Shown here: positions 9,154 to 19,106 of the stretch, piece by piece | Layout: each line of letters starts with the position of its first letter | Position numbering within the stretch: the stretch's first letter is position 1 | NCBI GenBank assembly: GCA_031284365.1 | Contig: JAISZX010000037.1 | Location: 1 to 49,408, forward strand | DNA length: 49,408 bases | From: Holosporaceae bacterium | GTDB lineage: Bacteria > Pseudomonadota > Alphaproteobacteria > UBA3830 | Reading direction: 5' to 3' | The notes under the pieces: model-generated | Databases searched by the model: none | Told to the model about the DNA's origin: nothing | Seen by the model: only the letters and a program-made list of their open reading frames with translations | Program-made: the position numbers and the translations under genes

Positions 9154-10481
9154 TTTTCGCCTCCTCCTATCACCAAAAACAGCATATTATTTTCGTCCAG
9201 GATTTCATTAGCGATAGCATTGACTTCTTTCAACGAAACTTTATCGATTTTCTCTATTGTATCTGATAGCATCATTGTTCCTAGTCCTTGCAATTTTCTG
9301 TTAAAATAAAAACTGCAAATGGCGTCTGAAGTTCGCAACTTAACCAGCATTGATCCTTTGATATTGTTTTTTGCGAATTGCAATTCTGATTCGTTTATAC
9401 CTTTTTCTCGCAATTCTTTCAGAATTACTTTCAGCAATTCTATGGTGCTTTGAACTTTAGAATTGTCTGTTTTCAAAGATCCAAAAATATAGCTTGCGTG
9501 ATTCAAATCAATAGTGCTTACACCTCCGCTATATATCAATCCTTTTTCCGTACGCAACCGTGATAGAATTCTTGCTTTAAAAGCACCGCCTTCTCCTAGG
9601 ATTCTATACAATAGCAACGCAGCATACCGTTTTGCAGATAGAGGACGCTCAGTTTTTAGCACGAAAAAAACGGAGCTTTGAGGTCCATCTGCGTAATATT
9701 TTTTCGTTTCTGATTTTTGCTGCAGCGTAACGTCTTTAATTTTATCTTCGGATTTTGTTCTTTTTTCGATTCCTGAAAAAACTTGATCGACCAACGCAAT
9801 AGCTTCTGCCTCAGAGATGTTGCCATATACACACACTTCTGCGTTGCTGGTTACGAGAAATATTGCTTTATAATTTTTCAGATCTTTAATTGATAACTTC
9901 ATGAAATCTTCCGGATAACCAAACTCTCCACTTTCGTAGTCATGCAATTTAAAAATTATTGATGGAAGAATCGAAGATGATGCAATTTGTTCTGGATTTG
10001 CAGCATGATTTTGAATGAAGCACATTACGCTATTCTGTATTATTTTGACTTTATCTTCTTCAAAATTTGGGGATTTTATTGCTATATTAAAAAGAGTGGC
10101 GGACTGCTTTAAAACTGTTGTTGGAGCAGTGAGAGAAAAATAAAAATTGTCCATATCACTTTTACAAAGTATATTAGCGGACAAATCTTGGCAGGCCTCT
10201 GCGAATTTATCCTTGGAGTACGCTCCCGTGCCGCAAAAAACTGTTGTTGAATAAAATAATGGAAGTCCAACTTTACTTTTCTCCTGATGAGCTGAGCCGG
10301 CATTTCTAAAAGCGATTTTCATATGTACCAAATTGGAGCTGCTATCTTTGATAAATAAAAAATTGATGCCGGCGGAACTTACTAACTCTTTTAGATCACT
10401 AGCATTTGAAATGCTACAACAAAATACGGATATAACAATTGAAAAAAGTTTTTTATTCACGATCGTATCCCTTTGGTACAA
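9150..10481 (-). CDS. M16 peptidase-like protein (non-catalytic subunit type)
   Basis: RNAGSAHQEKSKVGLPLFYSTTVFCGT lacks HxxEH; C-terminal RLRTEKGLIYSGGV motif typical of M16 proteins; signal-like N-terminus. Confidence 0.85.
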   Translation of the reverse strand: MYQRDTIVNKKLFSIVISVFCCSISNASDLKELVSSAGINFLFIKDSSSNLVHMKIAFRNAGSAHQEKSKVGLPLFYSTTVFCGTGAYSKDKFAEACQDLSANILCKSDMDNFYFSLTAPTTVLKQSATLFNIAIKSPNFEEDKVKIIQNSVMCFIQNHAANPEQIASSSILPSIIFKLHDYESGEFGYPEDFMKLSIKDLKNYKAIFLVTSNAEVCVYGNISEAEAIALVDQVFSGIEKRTKSEDKIKDVTLQQKSETKKYYADGPQSSVFFVLKTERPLSAKRYAALLLYRILGEGGAFKARILSRLRTEKGLIYSGGVSTIDLNHASYIFGSLKTDNSKVQSTIELLKVILKELREKGINESELQFAKNNIKGSMLVKLRTSDAICSFYFNRKLQGLGTMMLSDTIEKIDKVSLKEVNAIANEILDENNMLFLVIGGGEK

Positions 10482-11793
10482 CTCTTAAAATGGCGCATGG
10501 ATCCTGCGAAAAAACCTGCGACAAAAGATCGTTGCATTCTTTTTCAGAAATTGACTGAATTATATCATCAATCGATTGAATTTCATCCATAGAGTATCCA
10601 CACACAAGCAACCATCCAAAATAATTCGACATACTCACAATGTCATCTTTTTTATATGCAAGTGAAAGAAGATATTGTCGTTTTACAGCGTCCAATTCTG
10701 ACTTTGAGATTCCAACCTCAACCACTTTCTTTTTTAAATGCCGCCATATGTTTTCGATTTCATATAAATCATCTATTGAGGAAGCCGAAAATTCTACTGA
10801 AGCAATATCATATTGAAAAATCCTATCAGTGTATCCGAACGAAATTTTAGATGCTCGATTCATTACATCTTTCAATATTTTTTTTACAAAAAAGGTTGGG
10901 CGATTTATAGCCATAAACGCTACTTCAAGCGCTATAGCTTTTCTCAGATTTTGCTTGGATAAAAAAGGTACTGCATATAAATACTCCACCAAAGAAAGCG
11001 ATCCATTTTTGGGAGATCCACATTTTACTTCTTTTTGGTATATCGTTGATTCTTTTTTTTCTGAAATGTTACAGATTTCTTTCTGAGGAATTTCTCCAAA
11101 ATATTTTTCTGCTAGCTTTTTTATTTTTTGTAAATCAAAGTCTCCGGAAATAACAATTACAGCATTATTCGGCGCAAACCATTTGTCATGAAATTGATAT
11201 AAATCATCTTTTTGTATGGATTCTATTTCGTGCCTCCATCCTATGATTTCTATACCCCCAATTTCGCGATTAAAAATATTGGCAAGGAACGACTCTTGTG
11301 CTTCACCGTTTGGATCATTATCGATTCTCATACTGCGCTCTTCAAGAATTGCATTTTTTTCCGATAGAAAAGCGTTATCATCGATGTCAAGCGAAGTCAT
11401 TCGCATAGCTTCATGTTCAAAAACTGTTTCTATATTTTCTTTTGGAACTACTTCATGAAAACAAATTACATTGATAGAAGTGAAAGCATTTCTGAATGCT
11501 CCAACGTCTTCCAAAAAGTTGTTGAATTCCATCTTGTTGGAAGCAAATGCCATATGTTCCAGATAATGAGCCACTCCAGATCTAGAAATCGCATCATCTT
11601 TCGATCCACATTTATACCAAATCGAGAAGAAAATAATGGGAGATGATTTTTTTTCGATACAAATAACTCTAAGTCCATTTTTTAAAATAAAATCAGCCGC
11701 GCTATATCTCGCTTGTGCAGAAAAAATCATAAAAGCAGAAAATAGCGTGACAATTATTTTAAAATTATATTGGATATTTTTCGAGCAAATCAC
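10453..11793 (-). CDS. M16 family zinc metallopeptidase, catalytic
   Basis: KCGSKDDAISRSGVAHYLEHMAF (HxxEH) plus downstream EKNAILEERSM glutamate; signal-like N-terminus. Confidence 0.93.
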   Translation of the reverse strand: MICSKNIQYNFKIIVTLFSAFMIFSAQARYSAADFILKNGLRVICIEKKSSPIIFFSIWYKCGSKDDAISRSGVAHYLEHMAFASNKMEFNNFLEDVGAFRNAFTSINVICFHEVVPKENIETVFEHEAMRMTSLDIDDNAFLSEKNAILEERSMRIDNDPNGEAQESFLANIFNREIGGIEIIGWRHEIESIQKDDLYQFHDKWFAPNNAVIVISGDFDLQKIKKLAEKYFGEIPQKEICNISEKKESTIYQKEVKCGSPKNGSLSLVEYLYAVPFLSKQNLRKAIALEVAFMAINRPTFFVKKILKDVMNRASKISFGYTDRIFQYDIASVEFSASSIDDLYEIENIWRHLKKKVVEVGISKSELDAVKRQYLLSLAYKKDDIVSMSNYFGWLLVCGYSMDEIQSIDDIIQSISEKECNDLLSQVFSQDPCAILRVVPKGYDRE

Positions 11794-12340
11794 GAATTTT
11801 CCTTTCCATCACCATTACTCTTTCTTCAATTACTCGTTTAGCTATGTCAGGAAGATTGTCACTGATCCATTTATTGATTAAAGGCTCTGATCGTTTAGCT
11901 ATATCAGGAAGATTATCATTGATCCACTTGCTAATTAAAGGCTCAGATAATTCTTTTAACAACTCTAAAATTGCCTCATTTTTATCAACTTTTCTTTCGG
12001 ATGAAGAAACAACAGGACAACTAGAAATATCAGCAGAAACAAGTTGACCAGTTTTCAATTGCTGCGTAAAATCTTCTTTAAGATGCTTTTGGTTCAAAGC
12101 TGAAGCAGAAGCTGAACCAGAAGTTGAATTTGAGTTTTCTTGCACAAATTTTAAAAAAGCCCCCATATCTGTATTTTCTGTATTTTTTATTTTTACAATA
12201 CTTCCGTCTGGCTTGACCATATCGGTTAGATCTAGAACCGGCGGCTCATCATCTATCATCATTTTTCGAATTGACGACAGTACATCATCCAATGACATCT
12301 CTAGGTTTTTATCAGTCATCCTTCTAATCACTCCGATCAC
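11765..12340 (-). CDS. popZ: PopZ-like polar organizing protein (DUF2497)
   Basis: N-terminal MSLDDVLSSIRKMM; C-terminal EPLISKWINDNLPDIAKR repeated, as in PopZ oligomerisation region; likely start ATG at 12319; adjacent to tolC. Confidence 0.8.
   Translation of the reverse strand: MIGVIRRMTDKNLEMSLDDVLSSIRKMMIDDEPPVLDLTDMVKPDGSIVKIKNTENTDMGAFLKFVQENSNSTSGSASASALNQKHLKEDFTQQLKTGQLVSADISSCPVVSSSERKVDKNEAILELLKELSEPLISKWINDNLPDIAKRSEPLINKWISDNLPDIAKRVIEERVMVMERKIRDLLEKYPI
11835..11948 (-). repeat. 57-bp tandem duplication inside popZ (2 copies)
   Basis: Copies 11835-11891 and 11892-11948 differ at about 8 of 57 positions; encode SEPLISKWINDNLPDIAKR / SEPLINKWISDNLPDIAKR. Confidence 0.95.
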
Positions 12341-12347
12341 ATTAGTA

Positions 12348-13745
12348 TTACTTCTTCTTTAATAGCGTATGCAAGCTGAGATTTCCAGACAACGCATAAA
12401 TCGTCATTGCGGACATTATTTTCTGCTTTCGCGAATTCGCGAGATTAATTCTTGCGTCAAGCAATTGATTTTCCTCAACTAAGACTTCCGTATTCGATTT
12501 TGTTCCCATTACATTTTCTTCAATGTTACTCTCTGTACTTAATTCAGCGCTTTTTACTGCGGAACGACTTGACTTTATCATTGCGCCAGCTGATATATAT
12601 TTGTTCCAGTTGTCAACGCACTCTTTTTTTACTTCAAGTAGAGCATCTTCTGCTGAAAATTTTGCTTTAAGAGCACGTTGATTGGCAATTGCAATGGATG
12701 AATAGCTATTACCCGATGATGGAGAATTTGAAAAAATCGGAATATCAACTTCTAGAGAAGCTGAAACAGCATTTTGTGTAGTATCAGTTGCCGGCAACAG
12801 CTGCTTTTGCCTCAACAGCTGCTTTTCCCTAGTATCCCTTCGAAAATTTCTATTCGCACTTATTGTTAAATTACAACTTGGAAACAATGCGCCTCGAGCT
12901 ACATTTAGGTTATCGAACTCCGCGCGCTCTTCGAATTTCTTTGATAATACACTATGATTCAACGCCATTGCGTTGGCAATTAATTCGTCTAAGTTCTCTG
13001 GCAGTTGGATATCTAAATCTGGTAACTCTATATTTTTGTCTTTAGCTTCTATATTTGTTAGCTTTGTGAAATCAGCTTCAGCAGTGAATAATTCGGTTTC
13101 AGCTTCAATTCTTTCGTAGACTGCTTTGCTATAGTTAGCTTTTGCTTGAGCAAGTTCGGATGGAGTTCCGGCCCCAGCTTCCAAGCTAGTATTTTTTGAA
13201 TCCATTGCTTTTTTAAGATTTTCCTCTTTCTTTTTTAGTGCTGCAACTTTTTGGCGCCCAACCCATATGCTGGTATAAGCGTTAATTACTTGAAGAATCA
13301 GCTTCTGTTCATCAAATTTTAATTTGTGATCTGAAGATTTTGCAGCATTAGTACATGCTTTTACTCTATTAACAGTTGCAAAACCATTAAATAAATTTTG
13401 CCTTATTGTTAATGCAAGAGATGTTTGGGTTGTTTTATCATGTAATTCTTCGGAAAGACCACTTTGGTGAGTAGAATCTCTGTTCCCAGATCTACTAGTA
13501 GATACTCTTCCTTGAATGTCAGGCAAAATCATCATTTTTGCTTGAGTAAGAGACTCTTCAGCACTTTTTTTATCAGTTTGACTTGCACGCCATCCCATAT
13601 TGTTATTGTATGCTGCAACAACTGCTTCTTCGATAGTCAAAGTATCAGTTTGAGCATTTTCCTCAGCTAAAACATAACAGCAAGCAGCAATCGCTCCCAA
13701 AAACACAGACTTAATCTTTACCATAGTACCTCCTAAAAAACACAA
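12348..13745 (-). CDS. tolC: TolC family outer membrane efflux protein
   Basis: Signal peptide (likely start at 13724), TIEEAVVAAYNNN, TQTSLALTIRQNLFNGF, paired coiled-coil TolC pattern. Confidence 0.88.
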   Translation of the reverse strand: MCFLGGTMVKIKSVFLGAIAACCYVLAEENAQTDTLTIEEAVVAAYNNNMGWRASQTDKKSAEESLTQAKMMILPDIQGRVSTSRSGNRDSTHQSGLSEELHDKTTQTSLALTIRQNLFNGFATVNRVKACTNAAKSSDHKLKFDEQKLILQVINAYTSIWVGRQKVAALKKKEENLKKAMDSKNTSLEAGAGTPSELAQAKANYSKAVYERIEAETELFTAEADFTKLTNIEAKDKNIELPDLDIQLPENLDELIANAMALNHSVLSKKFEERAEFDNLNVARGALFPSCNLTISANRNFRRDTREKQLLRQKQLLPATDTTQNAVSASLEVDIPIFSNSPSSGNSYSSIAIANQRALKAKFSAEDALLEVKKECVDNWNKYISAGAMIKSSRSAVKSAELSTESNIEENVMGTKSNTEVLVEENQLLDARINLANSRKQKIMSAMTIYALSGNLSLHTLLKKK

Positions 13746-13761
13746 CTTTATAAAATAAATT

Positions 13762-15156
13762 TTACATAAAAAACGATTTAACCCTACTCAAACTTTCATC
13801 TCTCCCAAAAGAAACCAACATATCAAATATGCTTGGGGTGATCTTCCTCCCAGTTAGCGCATTTCTTAGCGCTTGAGCTACTTTCCCGAACGAAAGATTA
13901 GATGCTTGAGCTAACATCCTCAATTCGTTTTCGATATTTTCTTCAGTCCAATCTACGATAAGTTTCAACTTTTGAAAAGTAATATCTAAAGTTTCTTTTT
14001 CTTCGAGAGTTAGCTTTACACCAACAGAATCGTTTGTGTAAATCGACGCAAGATCACGCAACTCGATTAAAGTTTTTGCACGTTGCTTTAATCCATTCAT
14101 TCCTTTCAGTAAACGCTGCCGTTTTTCATCTGAAACATCTTTCATCATGCCCAAAAGATACGTTAACAAACGATCATTGTCGGCCACGCGCATGTAGTGT
14201 CCATTCAAATTATCAAGCTTCATGAAATCTAAGCGCGATGCTGATTTTCCTAGATTCTCTGTCGTAAACCACTGTATTGCCTGTTCTTTTGATATTATTT
14301 CGTCATTTCCGTGAGCCCACCCTAGGCGAAGCAGACAATTGCAAACTGCTTCTGGAAGATATCCCATGTCACTGTATGCGTCAATTCCAAGAGCTCCATG
14401 ACGTTTAGACAATTTTGCTCCATCTGAACCATGAATCAGCGGAATATGCCCAAACTGCGGAATATCCCAACCAAAAGCGTTAAATATTTGTATATGTCGA
14501 AACGTGTTCGTTAAGTGATCATCACCGCGAATTACGTGCGTTACTCCCATATCATGATCATCTACAACAACTGATAACATAAATGTAGGAGTTCCGTCAC
14601 TGCGCACTAAAATCATATCATCGAGTTGATCGTTCGATACTGTTACAGTCCCCTGAACTATATCTGACAGAGACGTATTGCCACCGGTGGGTGCTTTTAG
14701 ACGAATGACTGGTTTTACCCCAGATGGAGCTTTATTCGAATCGAGGTTTCGCCACTTACCATTGTACTTTGGAGACTGTCCATTTGCTCTAGCCTCTTCA
14801 CGCATCGCTTCGAGCTCTTCCGGAGTACAATAACAGTAATAGGCCTTTCCTTCACGCACTAATTTCTCTGCTAATTCAACATGATGCTGCAATCTAGATG
14901 ATTGAAACACTGGTTCATCATCCCAATCTATTCCTAGCCAACGCAGCCCATCAAAGATGGCGTCCACGGCTTCCTTTGTGGAGCGCTCCCGATCAGTGTC
15001 TTCGATTCGCAGGAGAAATTTTCCTCCGTAATGCCTGGCCAATAACCAATTAAAAAGCGCTGTTCTCGCGCCTCCTATGTGCAAAAATCCAGTTGGAGAT
15101 GGAGCAAAACGTGTAACCATCAGCGCTGCTTGTTCCGAAAAAATTTTAGTATCCAT
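13762..15156 (-). CDS. gltX: glutamyl-tRNA synthetase
   Basis: RFAPSPTGFLHIGGARTALFNWLLARHYGG (HIGH) and GAKLSKRHGA (KMSKS-type). Confidence 0.97.
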   Translation of the reverse strand: MDTKIFSEQAALMVTRFAPSPTGFLHIGGARTALFNWLLARHYGGKFLLRIEDTDRERSTKEAVDAIFDGLRWLGIDWDDEPVFQSSRLQHHVELAEKLVREGKAYYCYCTPEELEAMREEARANGQSPKYNGKWRNLDSNKAPSGVKPVIRLKAPTGGNTSLSDIVQGTVTVSNDQLDDMILVRSDGTPTFMLSVVVDDHDMGVTHVIRGDDHLTNTFRHIQIFNAFGWDIPQFGHIPLIHGSDGAKLSKRHGALGIDAYSDMGYLPEAVCNCLLRLGWAHGNDEIISKEQAIQWFTTENLGKSASRLDFMKLDNLNGHYMRVADNDRLLTYLLGMMKDVSDEKRQRLLKGMNGLKQRAKTLIELRDLASIYTNDSVGVKLTLEEKETLDITFQKLKLIVDWTEENIENELRMLAQASNLSFGKVAQALRNALTGRKITPSIFDMLVSFGRDESLSRVKSFFM

Positions 15157-15213
15157 CGTTTACCCTTAATAAAGCAATCGTGTGTATTTTACATATTGAA
15201 TGTTTGAGAGTAA

Positions 15214-17166
15214 ATGTGCAGCGGTAAATTTCAAAATATTTTTTATGATTTTTGCGAAAGCGAAAAGAATAGATTCCCGAATCTTATTCCGGTTGGAATT
15301 GGCATAGGGATCGCTATTTATTTTTTTCTTGATAATGAACCAAATTTTTTATTAAGCTCAACGAGCTTCATTCTATTACTGTTGTTATCAGTATACGCAA
15401 AAACATACAGATGTTTTTTTTGCGTTTTACTGACTGTTAGTTTTGGTTTTTTTATTTCGCAGTTGCGTACGAAAACTGTAGATACGTTTATGTTATCAAA
15501 AAAAACAGATGAATTCACTTCGCTGGTTGCTACAGTGGAGTTGTGTGAAAAGACAGAGAAAGGTTTAACCTTTATCGTCGATAATGTGCGGAGCAAAAAG
15601 TACAAAAACTTAAATAAATTGCATCTCACATGGCGTGGAAAAAAAGCGATGAAGTCAAAAGTTGATTACGTTCCTGGGTCAAAAGTTTTATTTCGAGCAA
15701 TTTTATCTCCGATAAAAGGACAGGCTTTTCCTGGCGCTTACGACTTTAAAAAACAGCAGTATTTCAAGAAGATAAGTGCTCGCGGATTCGTAGTATCTCA
15801 GCCCAAAATTCTAAAAAAACCTAAGCGAACGTCTATAAAATTATTTATTGAACAATTGCGTCATTATTTGGATAAAAAGATTGAGCAATACCTTTCAGCA
15901 GATGTTGCCGCAGTCACAAAAGCTCTCATTACTGGAAATAGATCTGGAATATCAAAGAAAATTCGAAGAAATTTCTCAAATTCTGGAACGGCACACTTGC
16001 TTGCCATATCTGGACTTCATATGGGGATAATTGGATTTTTTATTTTCTGGGTCTTTCGAATTTTTTTCTGCTGTTTTTCGCGTATTTCAATGTTTTATGA
16101 TGTAAAAAAAATTTCAGCCATAATTTCATGGGTGGTCGTACTATTTTATCTGCAAATCTCTGGAGGCTCAGTACCATCTTTGCGGGCGTTCATAATGCAT
16201 ACAATTATTATATTGGCAATTTTGCTAGAAAGATGTGCGCTAACGATGCGATCAGTAGCGATTGCCTCAACAATTATCATGACATTCTCACCGGAAGTAA
16301 TTTTATTTCCAAGTTTTCAGATGTCATTTGGAGCAGTTATTGCTATCGTCGCTTTTTACGAACACTGCTGGGATTTTTCAAAATTTTTTAAAACAATATT
16401 TAATATTGTAGCTACAACTTTAGTCGCATCCATTCCAACGGCAATATTTTCTATGAGTATTTTCAATCAGTTGACGTTAAATAGTATTTTAGCAAACGTT
16501 GTATCGGTTCCTCTGATGTCATTCTTCATTATGCCGATAGCTGTTATGGCTTTGTTTTTCATAATGTTCGATTGGGCGCAGCCTTTCATTATTTTGATGG
16601 GATACGGAGCTCAATTACTCATAAAAATTTCTGAGTTATCTGCGCAATTGCCAGGATCTCATTTTACAATGGCTGCTCCATCAGCGACAAATATGGCTAT
16701 TTTTATTTTTTCAGGATTAATACTGACTTTATTCCACCATAAAATTCGTTTTCTTGGAATCATCGGATCAATCGTTGGTGGAATTTATTATTATCTAAAT
16801 CCGACTCCGGACGTTTTTATTTCGCAAAATTCAAAGGTAATCGGAGTAAAAATAGATGATGCAGCTTGTTTTAATGACCTAAGCCATTTTCGATTCATTG
16901 CTTCGGCATGGGTTAAATCAATTGGGTTAGAAAAACGCAAAAGATTCAGCTCTGATATTTGCAAAAAATGTATAAAAAAAATCGATGACGACACTTATCT
17001 AATCAGTTCGAAAGACAAAAATGTGATAATCACAGACGACAAAAGTTATTTAAAAAAATATCCAGATGCCATTTTTTTAGATAAAAACGACAAGTTCGCT
17101 AGGATATTTTATCTTCATCCGCGTAGCTGCGTGTCGAATCGATCGAAAAATCGCCCGTGGAGTTAA
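15214..17166 (+). CDS. comEC: ComEC/Rec2 family competence membrane protein
   Basis: DUF4131-like N-terminus and competence domain ALITGNRSGISKKIRRNFSNSGTAHLLAISGLHMG; many TM helices; no metallo-beta-lactamase domain seen. Confidence 0.9.
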   Translation: MCSGKFQNIFYDFCESEKNRFPNLIPVGIGIGIAIYFFLDNEPNFLLSSTSFILLLLLSVYAKTYRCFFCVLLTVSFGFFISQLRTKTVDTFMLSKKTDEFTSLVATVELCEKTEKGLTFIVDNVRSKKYKNLNKLHLTWRGKKAMKSKVDYVPGSKVLFRAILSPIKGQAFPGAYDFKKQQYFKKISARGFVVSQPKILKKPKRTSIKLFIEQLRHYLDKKIEQYLSADVAAVTKALITGNRSGISKKIRRNFSNSGTAHLLAISGLHMGIIGFFIFWVFRIFFCCFSRISMFYDVKKISAIISWVVVLFYLQISGGSVPSLRAFIMHTIIILAILLERCALTMRSVAIASTIIMTFSPEVILFPSFQMSFGAVIAIVAFYEHCWDFSKFFKTIFNIVATTLVASIPTAIFSMSIFNQLTLNSILANVVSVPLMSFFIMPIAVMALFFIMFDWAQPFIILMGYGAQLLIKISELSAQLPGSHFTMAAPSATNMAIFIFSGLILTLFHHKIRFLGIIGSIVGGIYYYLNPTPDVFISQNSKVIGVKIDDAACFNDLSHFRFIASAWVKSIGLEKRKRFSSDICKKCIKKIDDDTYLISSKDKNVIITDDKSYLKKYPDAIFLDKNDKFARIFYLHPRSCVSNRSKNRPWS

Positions 17167-19102
17167 GTATTTCTGTTGCTGCTCGTTTTGGATCTCCACG
17201 AATGATGTTGATTACCTTTTCAAAAACTTTTTTTTGCTCTTCATATTTTTCTGAACGCAGTATTTTTTCTACGCAATCAAAAATATTTTTCGCAGTGCAA
17301 TCATTTTGTAGAAGTTCAGGAACTACGACCTTTTTCGATAGCAAATTTATTAAACAAACATTTTTTACCTTTATTAAAAATTTTACAATCCAATATGTAA
17401 TGAGAGAAGTTTTGTAAATCGCCACAAAAGGAAGTCCAACTCGCGCTAATTCAATTGTGACAGTTCCGGACGCAGCAACAGCAATATTCGACGAATAATA
17501 AGCTAAAATTTTTTGCCTTTTATCTGTAATGATCAGTGGCTTTTGCGGCCAGTCATTGGTCATCTTATATATTTTTTGTTCTAAGCTTTCTATTGTTGGA
17601 ATTATAAATTTTGCATTTTTCCGTTTTTTGATCATCAGCTTCACAAATTCTTTAAGTATTGGCATATGGTAATTTATTTCGGACACTCTGCTGCCTGGCA
17701 GTAAAGTCACAACGAAATCCTCTTTTTCATTTTTATGAATGAAATTGTGAAATTCTTTCAATTGTTCGGTATTTGGCCGGTCGAAATCAGAGTCTACGGC
17801 AATTGGATGGCCAACAAATATTGTCTTTAATCCGTACTTTTCAAAATATGCAGGTTCAGAGGGAAACAAAACCATTAATTTATTTAAAAATTTATGCATA
17901 GACTTTGCTCGCCATCCTCTCCATGCCCAAACAGGAGGAGCAACATAGTGGACTATCGGAATTTTGCATCCCATTTTTTTTACTTTTTTCGCAACGCGGT
18001 GCGTAAATCCAGAAGAATCAATTGTGACGATAACGTCAGGTCGATAGCTGCAAATTGCTTTAACAGTTTTCCTTATCAATCTCTTTACACGAAAAATTTT
18101 TCCGATAACTTCCAAAATTCCGATTATAGATAACAGTTCGATTGAAAATAATTTTTTGAGTCCGGATTTCTCCATGCACGCTCCGCCGACTCCAAAAAAT
18201 TCTACCTTATCTTTTCGAATTTCATAAATATCATTCATCAATTTTCCGCCGAGATAATCTCCCGATGCTTCACCTGTAATGATAAAAATTTTAGAAGCAA
18301 AAACATTAATTGATTGGATAAAAATATTCAACTCATTGGCACGTTTGATGACGTCTTCCTTATTAATCACAATACATCTGTTGGCCTCGATAACAATTCC
18401 ATCAAATTTATTTTTGTGAAGTATTTCAATAGTTTCAACACCAATTGTTGGAAGATCCAAGCGATCATCTTGCTGAGGTTTTGAAATTTTTATCAAAATT
18501 CCTCCACCATTTAATTCGGCTGCAGATTTTTCTATTAAAGCGTTTGTTCCATCAATATCCTCTTTGCCAACAACTTCCCCGTTACAAACAACTACAGCCT
18601 GTCCTATATCGGAAAGTCCAAGCTCTTTTGCAGCTGCTATGCCAATATCGATATCGTCGTAATCCGTTTGCAATGGTTTTCTGTCGGAAAAAATTCCAGC
18701 TGGTAGAAAAATATTCTTCAACAAACTTGTACCAGAAATTAGTTCGAACCCTTCATATTTTATTAGATCAGCAATGGCTCGCAACAGTGCATCGTCTCCA
18801 GCTCCGATGGTCTTTCCGAGCCGTAGCAACCAATATCTAGCTTTTTTATCCATGGTTATCTGATTGAAATCCGGCCGTCTTACTTTCCCTGCAAAAATAA
18901 TTTTTTTAACATTATTTTGTTTTAAAAAATCAACAGCCTTGCCTATTTCTCCGAAATTTATCGTAATGCTTGTAACGCTTGGCCAATTTTCTGTATTGCA
19001 AAATCCATTCATAAAGACTAAACAAAAATCAAGTCCATTTTCTATGCATGCGCGAGCAATTAAACGAGGATAATTACCTCCACCACAAACTACACCAATC
19101 AT
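17099..19102 (-). CDS. LpxI-LpxB fusion: UDP-2,3-diacylglucosamine pyrophosphatase + lipid-A-disaccharide synthase
   Basis: Residues 1 to ~268 LpxI-like (MIGVVCGGGNYPRLIA, GKTIGAGDDALLRAI, PTIGVETIEILHKN); from ~271 LpxB-like (KIFIITGEASGDYLGGKL, VHYVAPPVWAWRGWRAK, LLPGSRVSEI). Confidence 0.9.
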   Translation of the reverse strand: MIGVVCGGGNYPRLIARACIENGLDFCLVFMNGFCNTENWPSVTSITINFGEIGKAVDFLKQNNVKKIIFAGKVRRPDFNQITMDKKARYWLLRLGKTIGAGDDALLRAIADLIKYEGFELISGTSLLKNIFLPAGIFSDRKPLQTDYDDIDIGIAAAKELGLSDIGQAVVVCNGEVVGKEDIDGTNALIEKSAAELNGGGILIKISKPQQDDRLDLPTIGVETIEILHKNKFDGIVIEANRCIVINKEDVIKRANELNIFIQSINVFASKIFIITGEASGDYLGGKLMNDIYEIRKDKVEFFGVGGACMEKSGLKKLFSIELLSIIGILEVIGKIFRVKRLIRKTVKAICSYRPDVIVTIDSSGFTHRVAKKVKKMGCKIPIVHYVAPPVWAWRGWRAKSMHKFLNKLMVLFPSEPAYFEKYGLKTIFVGHPIAVDSDFDRPNTEQLKEFHNFIHKNEKEDFVVTLLPGSRVSEINYHMPILKEFVKLMIKKRKNAKFIIPTIESLEQKIYKMTNDWPQKPLIITDKRQKILAYYSSNIAVAASGTVTIELARVGLPFVAIYKTSLITYWIVKFLIKVKNVCLINLLSKKVVVPELLQNDCTAKNIFDCVEKILRSEKYEEQKKVFEKVINIIRGDPKRAATEILNSTGDFSIDSTRSYADEDKIS

Positions 19103-19106
19103 CGCA

